Source: an uncultured Dehalococcoidia bacterium (GTDB taxonomy: Bacteria > Chloroflexota > Dehalococcoidia > Lucifugimonadales > UBA3495). From it: DNA of 64,000 nucleotides. The stretch is taken from positions 2,530,091 to 2,594,090 of the forward strand of contig CATQHB010000002.1 in assembly GCA_958295765.1 (NCBI GenBank), given 5' to 3'. Below the pieces are notes generated by a model, which saw nothing but the letters and a program-made list of their open reading frames with translations, was not told the DNA's origin and made no database searches. This document shows, piece by piece, positions 40,470 to 49,509 of the stretch. The position numbers and the translations under genes were made by a program. Each line of letters starts with the position of its first letter. Within the stretch, counting starts at the first letter, position 1.

Positions 40470-41402
40470 CTACTTCCTCCGGTTGCTCCGCAGCTCTTTC
40501 AGCTTGCGGAACAGCTCTGTTTCTTCCGGGGTAAGGTTGGTGGGCAGCGTCGCCTTGACGGTGGCAAAGAGGCTGCCCCGGGCGTTGGGCTGGTTAAGTT
40601 CGGGCATACCCTGGCCGGTCAACCGGAAACGCTGGCCGTTCTGGGTGCCCGGCGGGATGGTCAGGGCCACCCGCCCGCTGAGGGTCGGCACCGTGGCCTC
40701 CGTACCCAGCGCCAGGTCTTCCAGGTTAATCTCCACCTCGGAGTAGAGGTCTTTGCCCTTGCGCTCAAACCGGGGGTGGGGCATCACGGTTACCGCCAGG
40801 TAAAAGTCCCCGTCGCGCCCGCCGCCGGCGGGAATATGCACCCGCGACCCGTTATCTACGCCGGGGGGAATTTTGACCTCCAAGCGGCGCCCGTCGGGGA
40901 GGTCTATCACGCGGGTAGCGCCTTCGGCGGCTTCGGCCAGGGTAATCTCCACCGGATATTCCGCCGGCGCGCGCGGGCCGGGCCGGGCCGTCCGTTCCGA
41001 ACCCAGGTTGTTGAACAGCCGGTCGAAAATATCGTCGGCGCCTACGCCGGCCATGCCGCCCAAGTCAAACCCGACGGTGTTGGGGTCGAAGTCGCCCACG
41101 TTATAGAATTGATAGCTGCTGCGCCCCCGGTTCCGCGCTTGAGTTTGGGCCTGAGCCTCGGCCTCTTCGATGCGGTCGGCGTGCATCCAGCGGTCGCCGT
41201 ACTTGTCGTACTTGCTGCGCTTGTCGGCATCGGACAGGACGCCGTGGGCTTCGTTTATCTGCTTGAACTTTTCCTCGGCGCCGGAGTCGCCCGGGTTGAC
41301 GTCGGGGTGATACTGGCGGGCCAGCTTGCGGTAAGCCTGCCGAATCTCCTTGTCGCTGGCGCCCCGGGCCACGCCCAGCACATCATAATAATTTGCAGCC
41401 AT
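40470..41402 (-). CDS. DnaJ-class co-chaperone (CbpA-like)
   Basis: 310-residue Hsp40. The J-domain runs 1-70 ([35 protein letters not shown]), with HPD present. A Gly/Asp linker follows, then two C-terminal substrate-binding barrels ([21 protein letters not shown] and [26 protein letters not shown]). There is no Cys-rich zinc domain, so it is the type II/CbpA form. First gene of the heat-shock operon. It has a good promoter at 41448-41476. dnaK and grpE are not in this window. Confidence 0.92.
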   Translation of the reverse strand: MAANYYDVLGVARGASDKEIRQAYRKLARQYHPDVNPGDSGAEEKFKQINEAHGVLSDADKRSKYDKYGDRWMHADRIEEAEAQAQTQARNRGRSSYQFYNVGDFDPNTVGFDLGGMAGVGADDIFDRLFNNLGSERTARPGPRAPAEYPVEITLAEAAEGATRVIDLPDGRRLEVKIPPGVDNGSRVHIPAGGGRDGDFYLAVTVMPHPRFERKGKDLYSEVEINLEDLALGTEATVPTLSGRVALTIPPGTQNGQRFRLTGQGMPELNQPNARGSLFATVKATLPTNLTPEETELFRKLKELRSNRRK

Positions 41403-41447
41403 ACACCAACATCCCGAATAAGATAAGATAGGATTGCTGACATCTAT

Positions 41448-41476
41448 ATATTAAGGTATTCAACGATATACGTCAA
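41448..41476 (-). promoter_or_regulatory. Promoter of the dnaJ-hspR-clpC operon
   Basis: On the minus strand TTGACG (41476-41471), 17 bp, TAATAT (41453-41448), 46 nt before the dnaJ ATG. Confidence 0.68.
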
Positions 41477-41483
41477 TAACAAT

Positions 41484-41520
41484 GATGAGTTTTTCACAAA
41501 AGACTTGACAAACTCACATC
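41484..41520. promoter_or_regulatory. Candidate heat-shock operator
   Basis: GATGAGTTT (41484-41492) and AAACTCACATC (41510-41520) face each other between the two divergent promoters and overlap the hsp20 -35. The half-site GAGTTT/AAACTC resembles part of the HspR-bound HAIR element, but spacing and sequence do not match the classic CTTGAGT-N7-ACTCAAG. Binding by HspR is a guess from position. Confidence 0.35.
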
Positions 41521-41533
41521 AGCTTTATACAAT
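41505..41533 (+). promoter_or_regulatory. hsp20 promoter
   Basis: TTGACA (41505-41510), 17-bp spacer, TACAAT (41528-41533), 76 bp before the hsp20 ATG. Confidence 0.72.
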
Positions 41534-41608
41534 TGGATTTGCCAGGTTGATACAAAGCATATCAAGAAACCTGGCAGAAATAAGCGGATAATATAAGGAG
41601 GCACATTT

Positions 41609-42097
41609 ATGGTAATGCGACGCTGGGACCCTTTCAACGAAATGCGCCGGATGCAGGCGAATATGGACCACTTCCGGCGGGGATTTACCCCGGCCCACGC
41701 CAACGGGTTTGGGGGCAGCCCGGAGCGGGCAAGCTGGGCGATTCCCCTGGACGTGACGCAGGAGGACGGCCAGATTATCGTCCGGGCCTCCCTGCCGGGC
41801 GTTGCCCCGGACGACATCAACGTTTCCATTGAGAACGACGTGTTGACCATTCGCGGCCAGACCGCCGGGGAGCAGGAGCGGCGGGAGGGCAACTACTTGA
41901 TGCGGGAGCGGCACACCGGGTCTTTCCACCGCGCCCTGCGCCTGCCCGACACCCTGGACACGGAACAGGCCCAGCCCCGTTACGAAAACGGCGTGCTCAC
42001 CATCGCCTTCCCCAAGCCGGAGGCCAAGCAAGCCCGGCAGTTGACGGTCACCGTGGGCAGCGCCCCGGAACCGGTCAGTTCCGACCTGGCGGCCTGA
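41609..42097 (+). CDS. Small heat-shock protein, Hsp20/alpha-crystallin
   Basis: 162-residue holdase. An N-terminal arm (MRRWDPFNEMRRMQANMDHF) is followed by an alpha-crystallin domain at about 50-145, with IPLDVTQEDGQIIVRASLPGVAPDDINVSIENDVLTIRG and the YENGVLTIAFPKPEA strand. The C-terminal tail lacks a clear IXI motif. AAGGAGG sits before the ATG. Divergent from dnaJ-hspR-clpC and probably under the same control. A strong terminator follows. Confidence 0.95.
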   Translation: MVMRRWDPFNEMRRMQANMDHFRRGFTPAHANGFGGSPERASWAIPLDVTQEDGQIIVRASLPGVAPDDINVSIENDVLTIRGQTAGEQERREGNYLMRERHTGSFHRALRLPDTLDTEQAQPRYENGVLTIAFPKPEAKQARQLTVTVGSAPEPVSSDLAA

Positions 42098-42121
42098 CCG
42101 CCGCCGGCTACCATTGGCCCA

Positions 42122-42158
42122 GGGAGGGAACCAACCCGGTTCCCTCCCCTTATTTTTT
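42122..42158 (+). terminator. Intrinsic terminator of hsp20
   Basis: GGGAGGGAACC (42122-42132), 5-nt loop, GGTTCCCTCCC (42138-42148), then CTTATTTTTT. An 11-bp perfect stem plus T-tract. Confidence 0.92.
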
Positions 42159-42213
42159 GCTTGCCGGCCGGGCTTGAGTAAAGTCAATATCAATATCCAC
42201 TCATCAATACCCG

Positions 42214-42304
42214 CTCATGGTGAAATATCAACATCCGCTCATGGTGAGCTTGTCGAACCACCCCCTATACCAGGTTCCATCCTTCGACCGGCTCAGGATG
42301 AGCG
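42214..42304. repeat. R2 repeat with short duplication
   Basis: CGCTCATGGTGA occurs twice (about 42213 and 42236) before a complete R2 pair that ends near 42304. The remainder of the gap 42159-42438 shows nothing recognisable apart from the tRNA leader. Confidence 0.65.
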
Positions 42305-42438
42305 GGAAAAGAAGGATGAGCGGGGAAAGAAGGCAACTCGACTTTACACCTGCTCGGAACCGGGGCTTGAGAGTTTGCCCGGAAGGTGCTAAAATCCATA
42401 GGCTGTTTGCTTATAAGGCGCCACTTCAGCAGCGACAT

Positions 42439-42513
42439 TCCCCAGTAGCTCAGCGGTAGAGCGGGCGGCTGTTAACCGCTAGGTCGCAGGTTCGAATCCT
42501 GCCTGGGGAGCCA
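42439..42513 (+). tRNA. tRNA-Asn (anticodon GTT), CCA encoded
   Basis: Acceptor strands TCCCCAG (42439-42445) and CTGGGGA (42503-42509) pair, with discriminator G and an encoded CCA at 42511-42513. The D-arm is TAGCTCAGCGGTAGAGC, the anticodon loop is CTGTTAA (GTT, Asn) on a GGCGG/CCGCT stem, and the T-arm contains GGTTCGAATCC. No variable-arm expansion. Confidence 0.96.
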
Positions 42514-42591
42514 CCCCTTCCCTCTTGATTGGCCTCAACCGTATCATTCCGCTTGCCCAACCGCGCCTTAACCAAGGCAACCCTGGCGCAA

Positions 42592-43285
42592 CCGTCGTTC
42601 CGGCGAAAGCCGGAATCCAGAACATCCCCCGGAAAAGAACGTGCCGGCTACCGGGAGTTCTGGATTCCGGCTTTCGCCGGAACGACGGGTTTATATGATG
42701 ATAATACCAACCCACGTTGGGAGTACCGAGCTATTCCTTACCCTTACCGGCTCCGGTGGATGGTTGGATGGTAGGGGCGGGTTTGTAACCCGCCCTGGCC
42801 CGGGTGGAGAGGTAGGTCGGGATGGCACACCGGTTTTCCGGTATTCCCTTGCCGTTGAACGTCGGGCGGGTTATAAACCCGCCTCTACCCGATGATAATT
42901 GCCAATCCACGTTGGGAATACCGAGCTATTCCTTACCCTTACCGGCTCCGGTGGATGGTTGGATGGTAGGGGCGGGTTTGTAACCCGCCCTGGCTCGGGT
43001 GAAGGGATAGGTAGGCTATCTCACACCGGTTTTCCGATATTCCCTTGCCGTTGAGCGTCGGGCGGGTTATAAACCCGCCCCTACCCGATGATAATGTCAA
43101 TCCACGTTGGGAATACCGAGCTATTCCTTACCCGTACCGGCTCCGGTGGATGGTTGGATGGGAGGGGCGGGTTTGTAACCCGCCCTGGCTCGGGTGAAGG
43201 GATAGGTCGGCTATCGCACACCGGTTTTCCGGTATTCCCTTGCCGTTGAACGTCGGGCGGGTTATAAACCCGCCCCTACCCGATG
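42592..43285. repeat. R1 palindrome followed by three 195-bp tandem units
   Basis: A full R1 lies at 42592-42688. From about 42700 to 43285 a unit containing CCGAGCTATTCCTTACC, CCGGTGGATGGTTGGATGG and an R3 facing pair is repeated three times; the CCGAGCTATTCC landmark is at 42726, 42921 and 43116, giving a period of 195 bp. This fills the 903-bp gap between the tRNA and the next gene. No gene seen. Confidence 0.88.
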
Positions 43286-43351
43286 ATAATACCAATCCAT
43301 GAGCGGCATTTAGAGCGACCGGCGTCCAGCGCATCACCCGCCGCATCAATA

Positions 43352-43387
43352 AAACCCGGCTGTTGGAATCATCCAACGGCCGGGTTT
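43352..43387 (-). terminator. Terminator of the luciferase-like gene
   Basis: AAACCCGGC, GTTGGA, a 4-nt loop, TCCAAC and GCCGGGTTT form a long stem (43352-43387) with one unpaired base on each side. On the minus strand it ends in TTTTATTG. It starts 29 bp after the gene's stop. Confidence 0.8.
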
Positions 43388-43416
43388 CGCATCGCCGGTT
43401 AGTGGGTTGAGGGCGG

Positions 43417-44682
43417 TTAGTCGTCGCCGGCTACCGCCTCCGGGGTTTTGGCCTCGGCGGGGTCGGTTACTGGCTGGCCGGTCTTGGGGTCAACCTCGAA
43501 GGGACTCTTCAAGTCCAGTTCTTTAGCCATTTCCCGCACCGCCGGGATGACCTCCTGCCCCATCAGGCGCAGGCTGCGCATCTGGTCTTCGTGGCTCATC
43601 GCGCCGTCGCCGTCCCAGAAAAAGACGCTGCCGGGCCGCAGGTACTCCAGGACGTGGCGAATCTTGGGCAGCACCGTCTTGGGCGTGCCGGAGATGATGC
43701 TGTAGTCGGCGGCCTGGTCTTCGTAGGGCCGCCGGTTGGTGCCAAAGCGCCCCGCCGGCCCGAAGGAGGTGGCGGACAGCCGCCGGGAGGTGCGCGACGT
43801 GTGGCCCGGCAGGTTCATTATCGCCGGGTTGACCTGCCCCTCGTTGCCCGACAGGAAGGGGTTGCTGACGCCGGACAGGTACTTGCGGCCTACTTCGTCA
43901 GCCTTCTCCTCGGTCTCATCTACATGCACCTTCCACAGGTAAGCGACGTTCTGCGTTCCCGACTTGTGGCCGAACTCGGCGGCGGTGTCGTGGTAAAGCT
44001 GAAACGCCTCTTTGGTCGGCTCCAGCCGGGTCGCCAGCAGCACCAGGGGGTAGCCCTTCTCGGCGGTCCACTTGACGGTCTCGACGCTGACGGTGGAGGG
44101 AATCCAGATGGGCGGGTGGGGCTGCTGCAAGGGCCGCGCCCAGGGGTTGACGTAGCGGTAGTGGTAGTGCTTGCCCTCCCAGCGCCAGGGGCCGTGGGTA
44201 GTCCAGGCCTTGATGAGGAAGTCGTGGGCCTCCTCAAAGCGTTCCCGGTTGAAGTGGGGCGGCGCGTTGTGGGAGTAGCTTTCCCGGCCGCCGCCCCGGA
44301 CGAAGCCGGACACCAGGCGACCGTGGGAAATCATATCAATCATCGCCAACTGCTCGGCCAGCCAGAGGGGGTCTTCCCAGATGGGCAGAACGTTGCCGAG
44401 GATGATGATTTTGGCCTTGTTGGTGATGCGGGCCAGGATGGAGGCGCCGACGTTGGTGACGCCCTGCATACAGAAGGGGGTGCTGTGGTGTTCGTTGAGC
44501 ATCAGGGCGTCAAAGCCCATCTCCTCGGCATAGACCTTTTCGTCCAGGTAGCGGTTGTAGAGAGAGGCGCCCACGCTGGGGTTATAGTATTCGTTGCTGA
44601 TGCTCAGGTCGGTGGATTGAGTCCCCATCAACCCGGATTGGTCGTCCTGCCAGGGCTGCTCGGTAAAGTGGCCGATGAGCAT
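43417..44682 (-). CDS. Luciferase-like (LLM class) flavin-dependent oxidoreductase
   Basis: 421 residues, a longer luciferase-superfamily enzyme. Landmarks: FDALMLNEHHSTPFCMQGVTNVGASILA, KIIILGNVLPIWEDPLWLAEQLAMID, GRLVSGFVRGGGRESYSHN, FEEAHDFLIKAWTTHGPWRWEGKHYHYRYVNPWARPLQQPHPPIWIP. This form resembles long-chain members related to limonene or alkane oxidation, but the substrate is open. ATG with GAGGTG upstream. The C-terminal 30 residues are acidic and Pro-rich (DPKTGQPVTDPAEAKTPEA). Confidence 0.9.
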   Translation of the reverse strand: MLIGHFTEQPWQDDQSGLMGTQSTDLSISNEYYNPSVGASLYNRYLDEKVYAEEMGFDALMLNEHHSTPFCMQGVTNVGASILARITNKAKIIILGNVLPIWEDPLWLAEQLAMIDMISHGRLVSGFVRGGGRESYSHNAPPHFNRERFEEAHDFLIKAWTTHGPWRWEGKHYHYRYVNPWARPLQQPHPPIWIPSTVSVETVKWTAEKGYPLVLLATRLEPTKEAFQLYHDTAAEFGHKSGTQNVAYLWKVHVDETEEKADEVGRKYLSGVSNPFLSGNEGQVNPAIMNLPGHTSRTSRRLSATSFGPAGRFGTNRRPYEDQAADYSIISGTPKTVLPKIRHVLEYLRPGSVFFWDGDGAMSHEDQMRSLRLMGQEVIPAVREMAKELDLKSPFEVDPKTGQPVTDPAEAKTPEAVAGDD

Positions 44683-44800
44683 ATCAACACCTCAAAGGGT
44701 TCGGTTACGTTAGGTTAGGTTAAGTTGCGCTACGTTGCGCCGGCCCGGGGAATTGAGGGGAGTTTAGCATTGGGGGGCGGGGGTTGGCAAGGTTGGGGGG

Positions 44801-45928
44801 TTATAACTGGCTCCACTGTGACGTAGGCTCAGGGAGCTTGCGATGGCCTGGAATGACCAAGTCAATCTCCGCATGGCTGGCGCGTTTATTGTTGAAAAAG
44901 GCAGTCTGCGTCCCATTTTCAGGTTGGTCACGCCGTATAAAGATTTTTCGACCAGGCCAAACTGATTTCATCACCTCAATGGTGGTCTGCTTAGTGAATT
45001 CCCTTGAATCGGACCGAACCCATACTGCTCCCTCGCATTTTAGCTGATTAGCCGAATCCTGAAACACATCAGTTAGCATCTTCTTATATAAAACCCGGTT
45101 GCTTTGCCTGTGATCCATTTTCCAATCAGGCAAGGCAGGGCCTTCCCCTAATGCCCACAGCCTAATCCAACTATCCTGCCGGTAATCGGTAAGATTAAAA
45201 TAAGGCGGAGAGGTTACTAGCAAGTCATGCCGATTTTGGCAGGATTGTTGTAGGACGTGGGTTGAATCTCCCAAGATTATTTCCGAGTTATGGCAACCTT
45301 CAATGACGCCGTGTTTATAACGCCAACTGAACTTGGTTTGGAAAAATCTCTTGCAATCGACATCAGGAGGGTACAACCCTCTTTTCTTCCACCAACGAAT
45401 GGCGTAGTCAGGTCCCATTGCTCTCGCCTTTTGCATCTGGTTGCCTAGACCTTCGCCCCTTCTGGCGTGTAAGTGTACTAGTATGAACCCCATCAGCGTT
45501 CTGTCGGTAATGTTATTGCGCCAGTCTAACATCCGACTAGCCGCCCTCAGGAAAGCCAAGACATCAGGGGCCCAAGCCCATTGCTGAAATTCATTCTCGG
45601 GTTCCTTTTCCTCTGACTTGATGGCATCCTGTATCTGATCTATTCGGTCAACCAACTTTTGAGTGTCTGGCTCAGGGCTGGTCTTTACCTTAGCAAACAC
45701 CCATGCAACCGGGTTAATCTCTACCCCCAGTGCTGACCTGCCCATAGCTTGGGCCACGAAAGGAGCAGTGCCACGACCACAAAATGGGTCTAGTACAGAA
45801 CCACCAGCCGGGGAAAATAATCCCACTACTTGCTTGGCGAAATCCACAGGGAACATCGCGTAGTATGGGCCAAATCCGGCCCAGCGCCCAATGGCATCGC
45901 TGTATTTGCCACCTTTAACAAGGGTCAT
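44801..45928 (-). CDS. DNA methyltransferase (amino-group type) of the HerA-NurA operon
   Basis: 375-residue SAM-dependent DNA methyltransferase. Motif I is DPFCGRGT (47-54) and motif IV is TSPPY (239-243). SPPY favours N4-cytosine, although N6-adenine is possible. About 185 residues lie between them, perhaps including target recognition. The C-terminus (RASHAEIDLVIPGHRKLPEP) is unassigned. Its ATG overlaps the NurA stop by 4 bp (ATGA). It is the last gene of a three-gene operon, herA-nurA-MTase. Together these could form a restriction-like system in which methylation marks self. Confidence 0.85.
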   Translation of the reverse strand: MTLVKGGKYSDAIGRWAGFGPYYAMFPVDFAKQVVGLFSPAGGSVLDPFCGRGTAPFVAQAMGRSALGVEINPVAWVFAKVKTSPEPDTQKLVDRIDQIQDAIKSEEKEPENEFQQWAWAPDVLAFLRAASRMLDWRNNITDRTLMGFILVHLHARRGEGLGNQMQKARAMGPDYAIRWWKKRGLYPPDVDCKRFFQTKFSWRYKHGVIEGCHNSEIILGDSTHVLQQSCQNRHDLLVTSPPYFNLTDYRQDSWIRLWALGEGPALPDWKMDHRQSNRVLYKKMLTDVFQDSANQLKCEGAVWVRSDSREFTKQTTIEVMKSVWPGRKIFIRRDQPENGTQTAFFNNKRASHAEIDLVIPGHRKLPEPTSQWSQL

Positions 45929-47253
45929 GATTCCCCCAGCAAGGTGGAAATGATGTCTGCGCCCTGCTTCAAGGGTATAGCAGCGTGGGCATGGGCGCGC
46001 ACGATCGGTATCAAAGCATCGTCGTACATATAAGTCGCCATCTGGTCAACGGTGTCCAGAATATCACCCAGCCTCACGTAACATCTTGCAGAATTATCGC
46101 GAAAGTTGTCCGAAAGCTCGTTAAGCATGGCGGTGTGGATGACCGCGTGTTTTCCGCGATTGGTTTTGTACAGGACGATCCGCCCGAAATGAGTATCCTC
46201 CCCGAAAGGTTTCCCTGGCTTATTTCGTGGTTTCACGTAAGTGCTAATGTATTCGTCGTCCGGAACTATAACAGTTTTTTCAGGGAACCCGGAGCGCGGC
46301 CCTTGATTATCCTGCCAATCCAATTGTTGCCAATGCTCTTTGAACCGTCCAGATTTTTCCAAGCCGAACAATGCTATTTCAGTCCCCGCTTTATCCATAG
46401 CTATTTGGTTAAGCGATTTTAGCTCTTTGCGGATTGAACCCAATAGCGAAGCCGGCGTCCCGAAAATGGCAAGGGGGCCGTCCAACACAAAAACAGACGA
46501 GGCCAAATAGGTAGGTGCTTTGTTCACGAAGAAGCGCAACACATTCAGCAAGACCAATATCTCAATCGTTGACATTAGGCGATTGAGAGCCTCGCCCGCG
46601 CTGTGTCCGTCATCGAAATACTCGTGCAGGCGTAAAATATCGGTCTCAAATAGCTGTTCTCTTCGCTCGCATTGACAAGGATACGAACCGGGACGATGGA
46701 TGAATTTCCGGTCACAGTCAGACATGGGGCAATCGATATTCGTCTGAAATCCCGCTTTTATGCAAATGTCATGCAACGTCTCCAGCAGTGTCTCATGGTC
46801 TTTAGCGATAGATGAGGACAAGGTGTCGAAAGTTGCCTGCCTGAAGAAGTTCAAAGCAGTATCGTCATCGACGCCTTTCCTGACTACGCCCAAACCTGGC
46901 AAGACAGCTTCAAGCGCTGCTACATCCTCCATCTCCCTGAAGACACGCGGGCTGGGGATCTTATCCTTTGGAATGGCTTGTAGTTCTTCCAGTTTTATTG
47001 CTACTACTGAAGCGGTCAAAAGCCCTGCCTCCGCAGCCGGCAGGCCGTTATTGACTCGGTGCATCAGATTAGACCCATCAATCGCAATAACACGACGAGC
47101 GCTCCAGTCGCGCCTTTGTGGTGTAAGGACAGGCGGAGTGATAGGTTGCTGATTGTCCGTTTGTAAAATGATGCCGTTGAAATCAGTAACCGCTCTGCTG
47201 TTTTTAAGACGGATTAAGCTTTCTCCAGTAGCTCTTTCTCCCTCGAAAGGCAT
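45925..47253 (-). CDS. NurA-domain nuclease with an internal four-Cys cluster
   Basis: 442 residues. NurA is a metal-dependent 5'-3' nuclease that works with the HerA translocase. RRVIAIDGSN gives Asp59 and SSVFVLDGPLAIFG gives Asp258, the two acidic strands of the NurA active site. The late YKTNRGKHAVIHTAML region fits the family's C-terminal part. Between the acidic motifs are Cys175, Cys180, Cys193 and Cys195 (DCPMSDCDRKF and PCQCERRE), a likely zinc site not usual in NurA. It begins 12 bp after the HerA stop, with GGGAGAG upstream. Confidence 0.78.
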   Translation of the reverse strand: MPFEGERATGESLIRLKNSRAVTDFNGIILQTDNQQPITPPVLTPQRRDWSARRVIAIDGSNLMHRVNNGLPAAEAGLLTASVVAIKLEELQAIPKDKIPSPRVFREMEDVAALEAVLPGLGVVRKGVDDDTALNFFRQATFDTLSSSIAKDHETLLETLHDICIKAGFQTNIDCPMSDCDRKFIHRPGSYPCQCERREQLFETDILRLHEYFDDGHSAGEALNRLMSTIEILVLLNVLRFFVNKAPTYLASSVFVLDGPLAIFGTPASLLGSIRKELKSLNQIAMDKAGTEIALFGLEKSGRFKEHWQQLDWQDNQGPRSGFPEKTVIVPDDEYISTYVKPRNKPGKPFGEDTHFGRIVLYKTNRGKHAVIHTAMLNELSDNFRDNSARCYVRLGDILDTVDQMATYMYDDALIPIVRAHAHAAIPLKQGADIISTLLGES

Positions 47254-47265
47254 TAGGTCTCTCCC

Positions 47266-49404
47266 TTAGCCCGGCACGTTGGCTTTGAATTCATCAATTT
47301 GGACCGGCACCATGTACGGGTTCGACAAACAGCGCATCCTTACATACCCAGTGTCCGGCACCCTGATAATCTGGCTTGCAAAGTCTTCAAAGTCGTAGTA
47401 ATCGTTAAGTTTCCTGGTCTCTTCACGGCTATTGAGGTGGGCGACAAACCAGTTATCGGTGTTCTTAAGGATATTTGACAAAATGGAACTGGGCTCCTGA
47501 GTGGAGTAAACCAATCCGATTCGGAACTTAGACCCTTCTTTGGCAGTCCGCGCCCAAACTGTTTCCAATTCACGGTCCTGAGCGGGTATCAGCGTATGAG
47601 CCTCTTCAACGTAAACTATTATGTCTTTGGGAGGAATGATACCGCCATCCTCTTTCGAATCCCGTTTCGGGTTAGTGAAAGCCCTAACTTGGTTCTGGAA
47701 AATGCTCCACATTATACGCTCAGACGCTTGCTGGATTTCTCTAGGCGACCCCACGGACTGATCAACGATAACCAACTTACCCCTGGTAAGCTCTTCTGTT
47801 ATCTCATCAGCATAATCCGTTGCCACTCCTGGATTATGCTTTTCTTGCAGTTCTCTAATTCGCGTTATGCCACCGCCCCATTTCACGAATAGCAAAAGTC
47901 CCCGCATAGTGGAGTCAGCGTAGGACTCACCGGAGCCGCCAGAACGGTTCTCATACCCCGTGTTGAAGTTACGATATGCCTCATCGCCGTTGTTCCTGCT
48001 TCCACCCGTGATGAACTCTTGTAATTCGCTCATCGCATCGTACAACTCAGTCCATGTGGCAGTCTCTTTCCCAAGAACGCTGACTGCTTTTGTGTATTTT
48101 CCAGGGTCTTTTGCCTCCACCATCGCTTGAATAAATTCTTTTGAGAAAAGCCATTTAATATCGGCGTTGCCAAGTTCATCGGGAACCTCAAAGCCAGCCC
48201 TATAGAGGATGCTACGGTACAACGCCAAATTTCGCCGGTACCGCACAGAGGCCCCACGGTTCCATTGGGTCGGGGGGGCTATACTGGCTTCTATGAAACT
48301 ACTCATGTATTGAGGTAAGCCGGATGTTCCGCGCAGATGGTCGTTAATTATTTCCTTACCAGTAATTAGGGGGGTTAGTGCAGTCTGAACAGCTTCCCGG
48401 TCGTCCAAATCTGCCGATGTGAGCTTGTCTCCGTAAAAGTTCAACTTGATTAAACGGCGGCTTGGGTCATTTTCTGGGTTTTCAAACATTCCGTAGGTAA
48501 CGACATCTTCACTGCTGATATTTCGCAGACAACCCTCATCTTGAGTGTTGTCGTTGCAGTATTCTCCATTCATGTCAAAAATCAGTTGGCCGACTCTCCC
48601 CTTTTCAGGGTCTCTCTCCCGAATTTTGAATATGGCTGAGGCCAAGACCTTGATGGTATTTGACTTGCCGCTCCGGCTCATTCCGAACAGGGCGGTACGC
48701 CTAGCAATCATATCAGTAGGTTCGATTTCTACCGAGACGTTCTCTCGCTCTTCGCTAACCTGAATCTCAGTTGCAGCGTAACGTACCCTACCTACTGGAA
48801 CCTGTTGACCCGCCAACGGGTGCGGTTTTCCAGTAGGTTTACTAAAATTGATGACCTGTTTTAGGGCGCCTCCCATTGGCTTGTAGATTTTCATGCCTTG
48901 TCCACTGTAAAAATTGGACACATCCGCGCCAAAAGTTAGTTGCCATTCGTCAGGTCCACCAGAGTATCTGAACGTACCTAGAACGCGACACAATAGACCA
49001 GCGCGGCGCAATTGGTTGAGCGTCCATTGATCGATATGTTCTTCGCTATCATAGGTTTCCGGGTAGTCCATTGCCCGCGTCGCCGCGTCGTACCGCCAGT
49101 TTTCGGTAGCTGTCCGGTCAGGCAGTTGAGTATGTCCTATTACGCGCAATAGTATGAGGGAGGTATCCTCTTTTCCCGCTAAAGGCCGACTATTCGGCTC
49201 TATTCGAGTAGCAACCAGAAAGCACCCCATCGGAACTCCGCCAACTCGTTGCCTGGCCTCATCGTGCACCAGGATTCTAGCTTCGTCGTAGTCCAAGGAG
49301 AGCAGTTCTCCGACCACTTCTTCCTCTTTTATGGAAGCCGCCAAACGGCTTCCATAGGAAGCTTCTTGTTCGTCATGAAAGTCTTGAATCTCTCTGTCAA
49401 GCAT
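47266..49404 (-). CDS. HerA-like DNA translocase ATPase
   Basis: 712-residue hexameric-type ATPase of the FtsK/HerA superfamily. An N-terminal beta-barrel (HAS-like) covers about 25-225. Walker A is GMSRSGKSN (241-249), followed by the DMNGEY motif typical of HerA. Walker B is IIVYVEEAH (about 595-603). YSTQEPSSILSNILKNTDNW and HLNSREE contain the sensor and arginine-finger regions. HerA usually pumps DNA into NurA for degradation. First gene of the operon; the base composition of the region is lower in GC than the flanks, suggesting transfer. Confidence 0.9.
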   Translation of the reverse strand: MLDREIQDFHDEQEASYGSRLAASIKEEEVVGELLSLDYDEARILVHDEARQRVGGVPMGCFLVATRIEPNSRPLAGKEDTSLILLRVIGHTQLPDRTATENWRYDAATRAMDYPETYDSEEHIDQWTLNQLRRAGLLCRVLGTFRYSGGPDEWQLTFGADVSNFYSGQGMKIYKPMGGALKQVINFSKPTGKPHPLAGQQVPVGRVRYAATEIQVSEERENVSVEIEPTDMIARRTALFGMSRSGKSNTIKVLASAIFKIRERDPEKGRVGQLIFDMNGEYCNDNTQDEGCLRNISSEDVVTYGMFENPENDPSRRLIKLNFYGDKLTSADLDDREAVQTALTPLITGKEIINDHLRGTSGLPQYMSSFIEASIAPPTQWNRGASVRYRRNLALYRSILYRAGFEVPDELGNADIKWLFSKEFIQAMVEAKDPGKYTKAVSVLGKETATWTELYDAMSELQEFITGGSRNNGDEAYRNFNTGYENRSGGSGESYADSTMRGLLLFVKWGGGITRIRELQEKHNPGVATDYADEITEELTRGKLVIVDQSVGSPREIQQASERIMWSIFQNQVRAFTNPKRDSKEDGGIIPPKDIIVYVEEAHTLIPAQDRELETVWARTAKEGSKFRIGLVYSTQEPSSILSNILKNTDNWFVAHLNSREETRKLNDYYDFEDFASQIIRVPDTGYVRMRCLSNPYMVPVQIDEFKANVPG

Positions 49405-49509
49405 ATCAGCCTTATCTCCGCCTCCTGCATCTCAGTAATAACCATAGTATCTGAACTTTCATTGGTCTGCAATCCCGGCCAGAATCAAAAATCATCTGCC
49501 GCTCCATTA

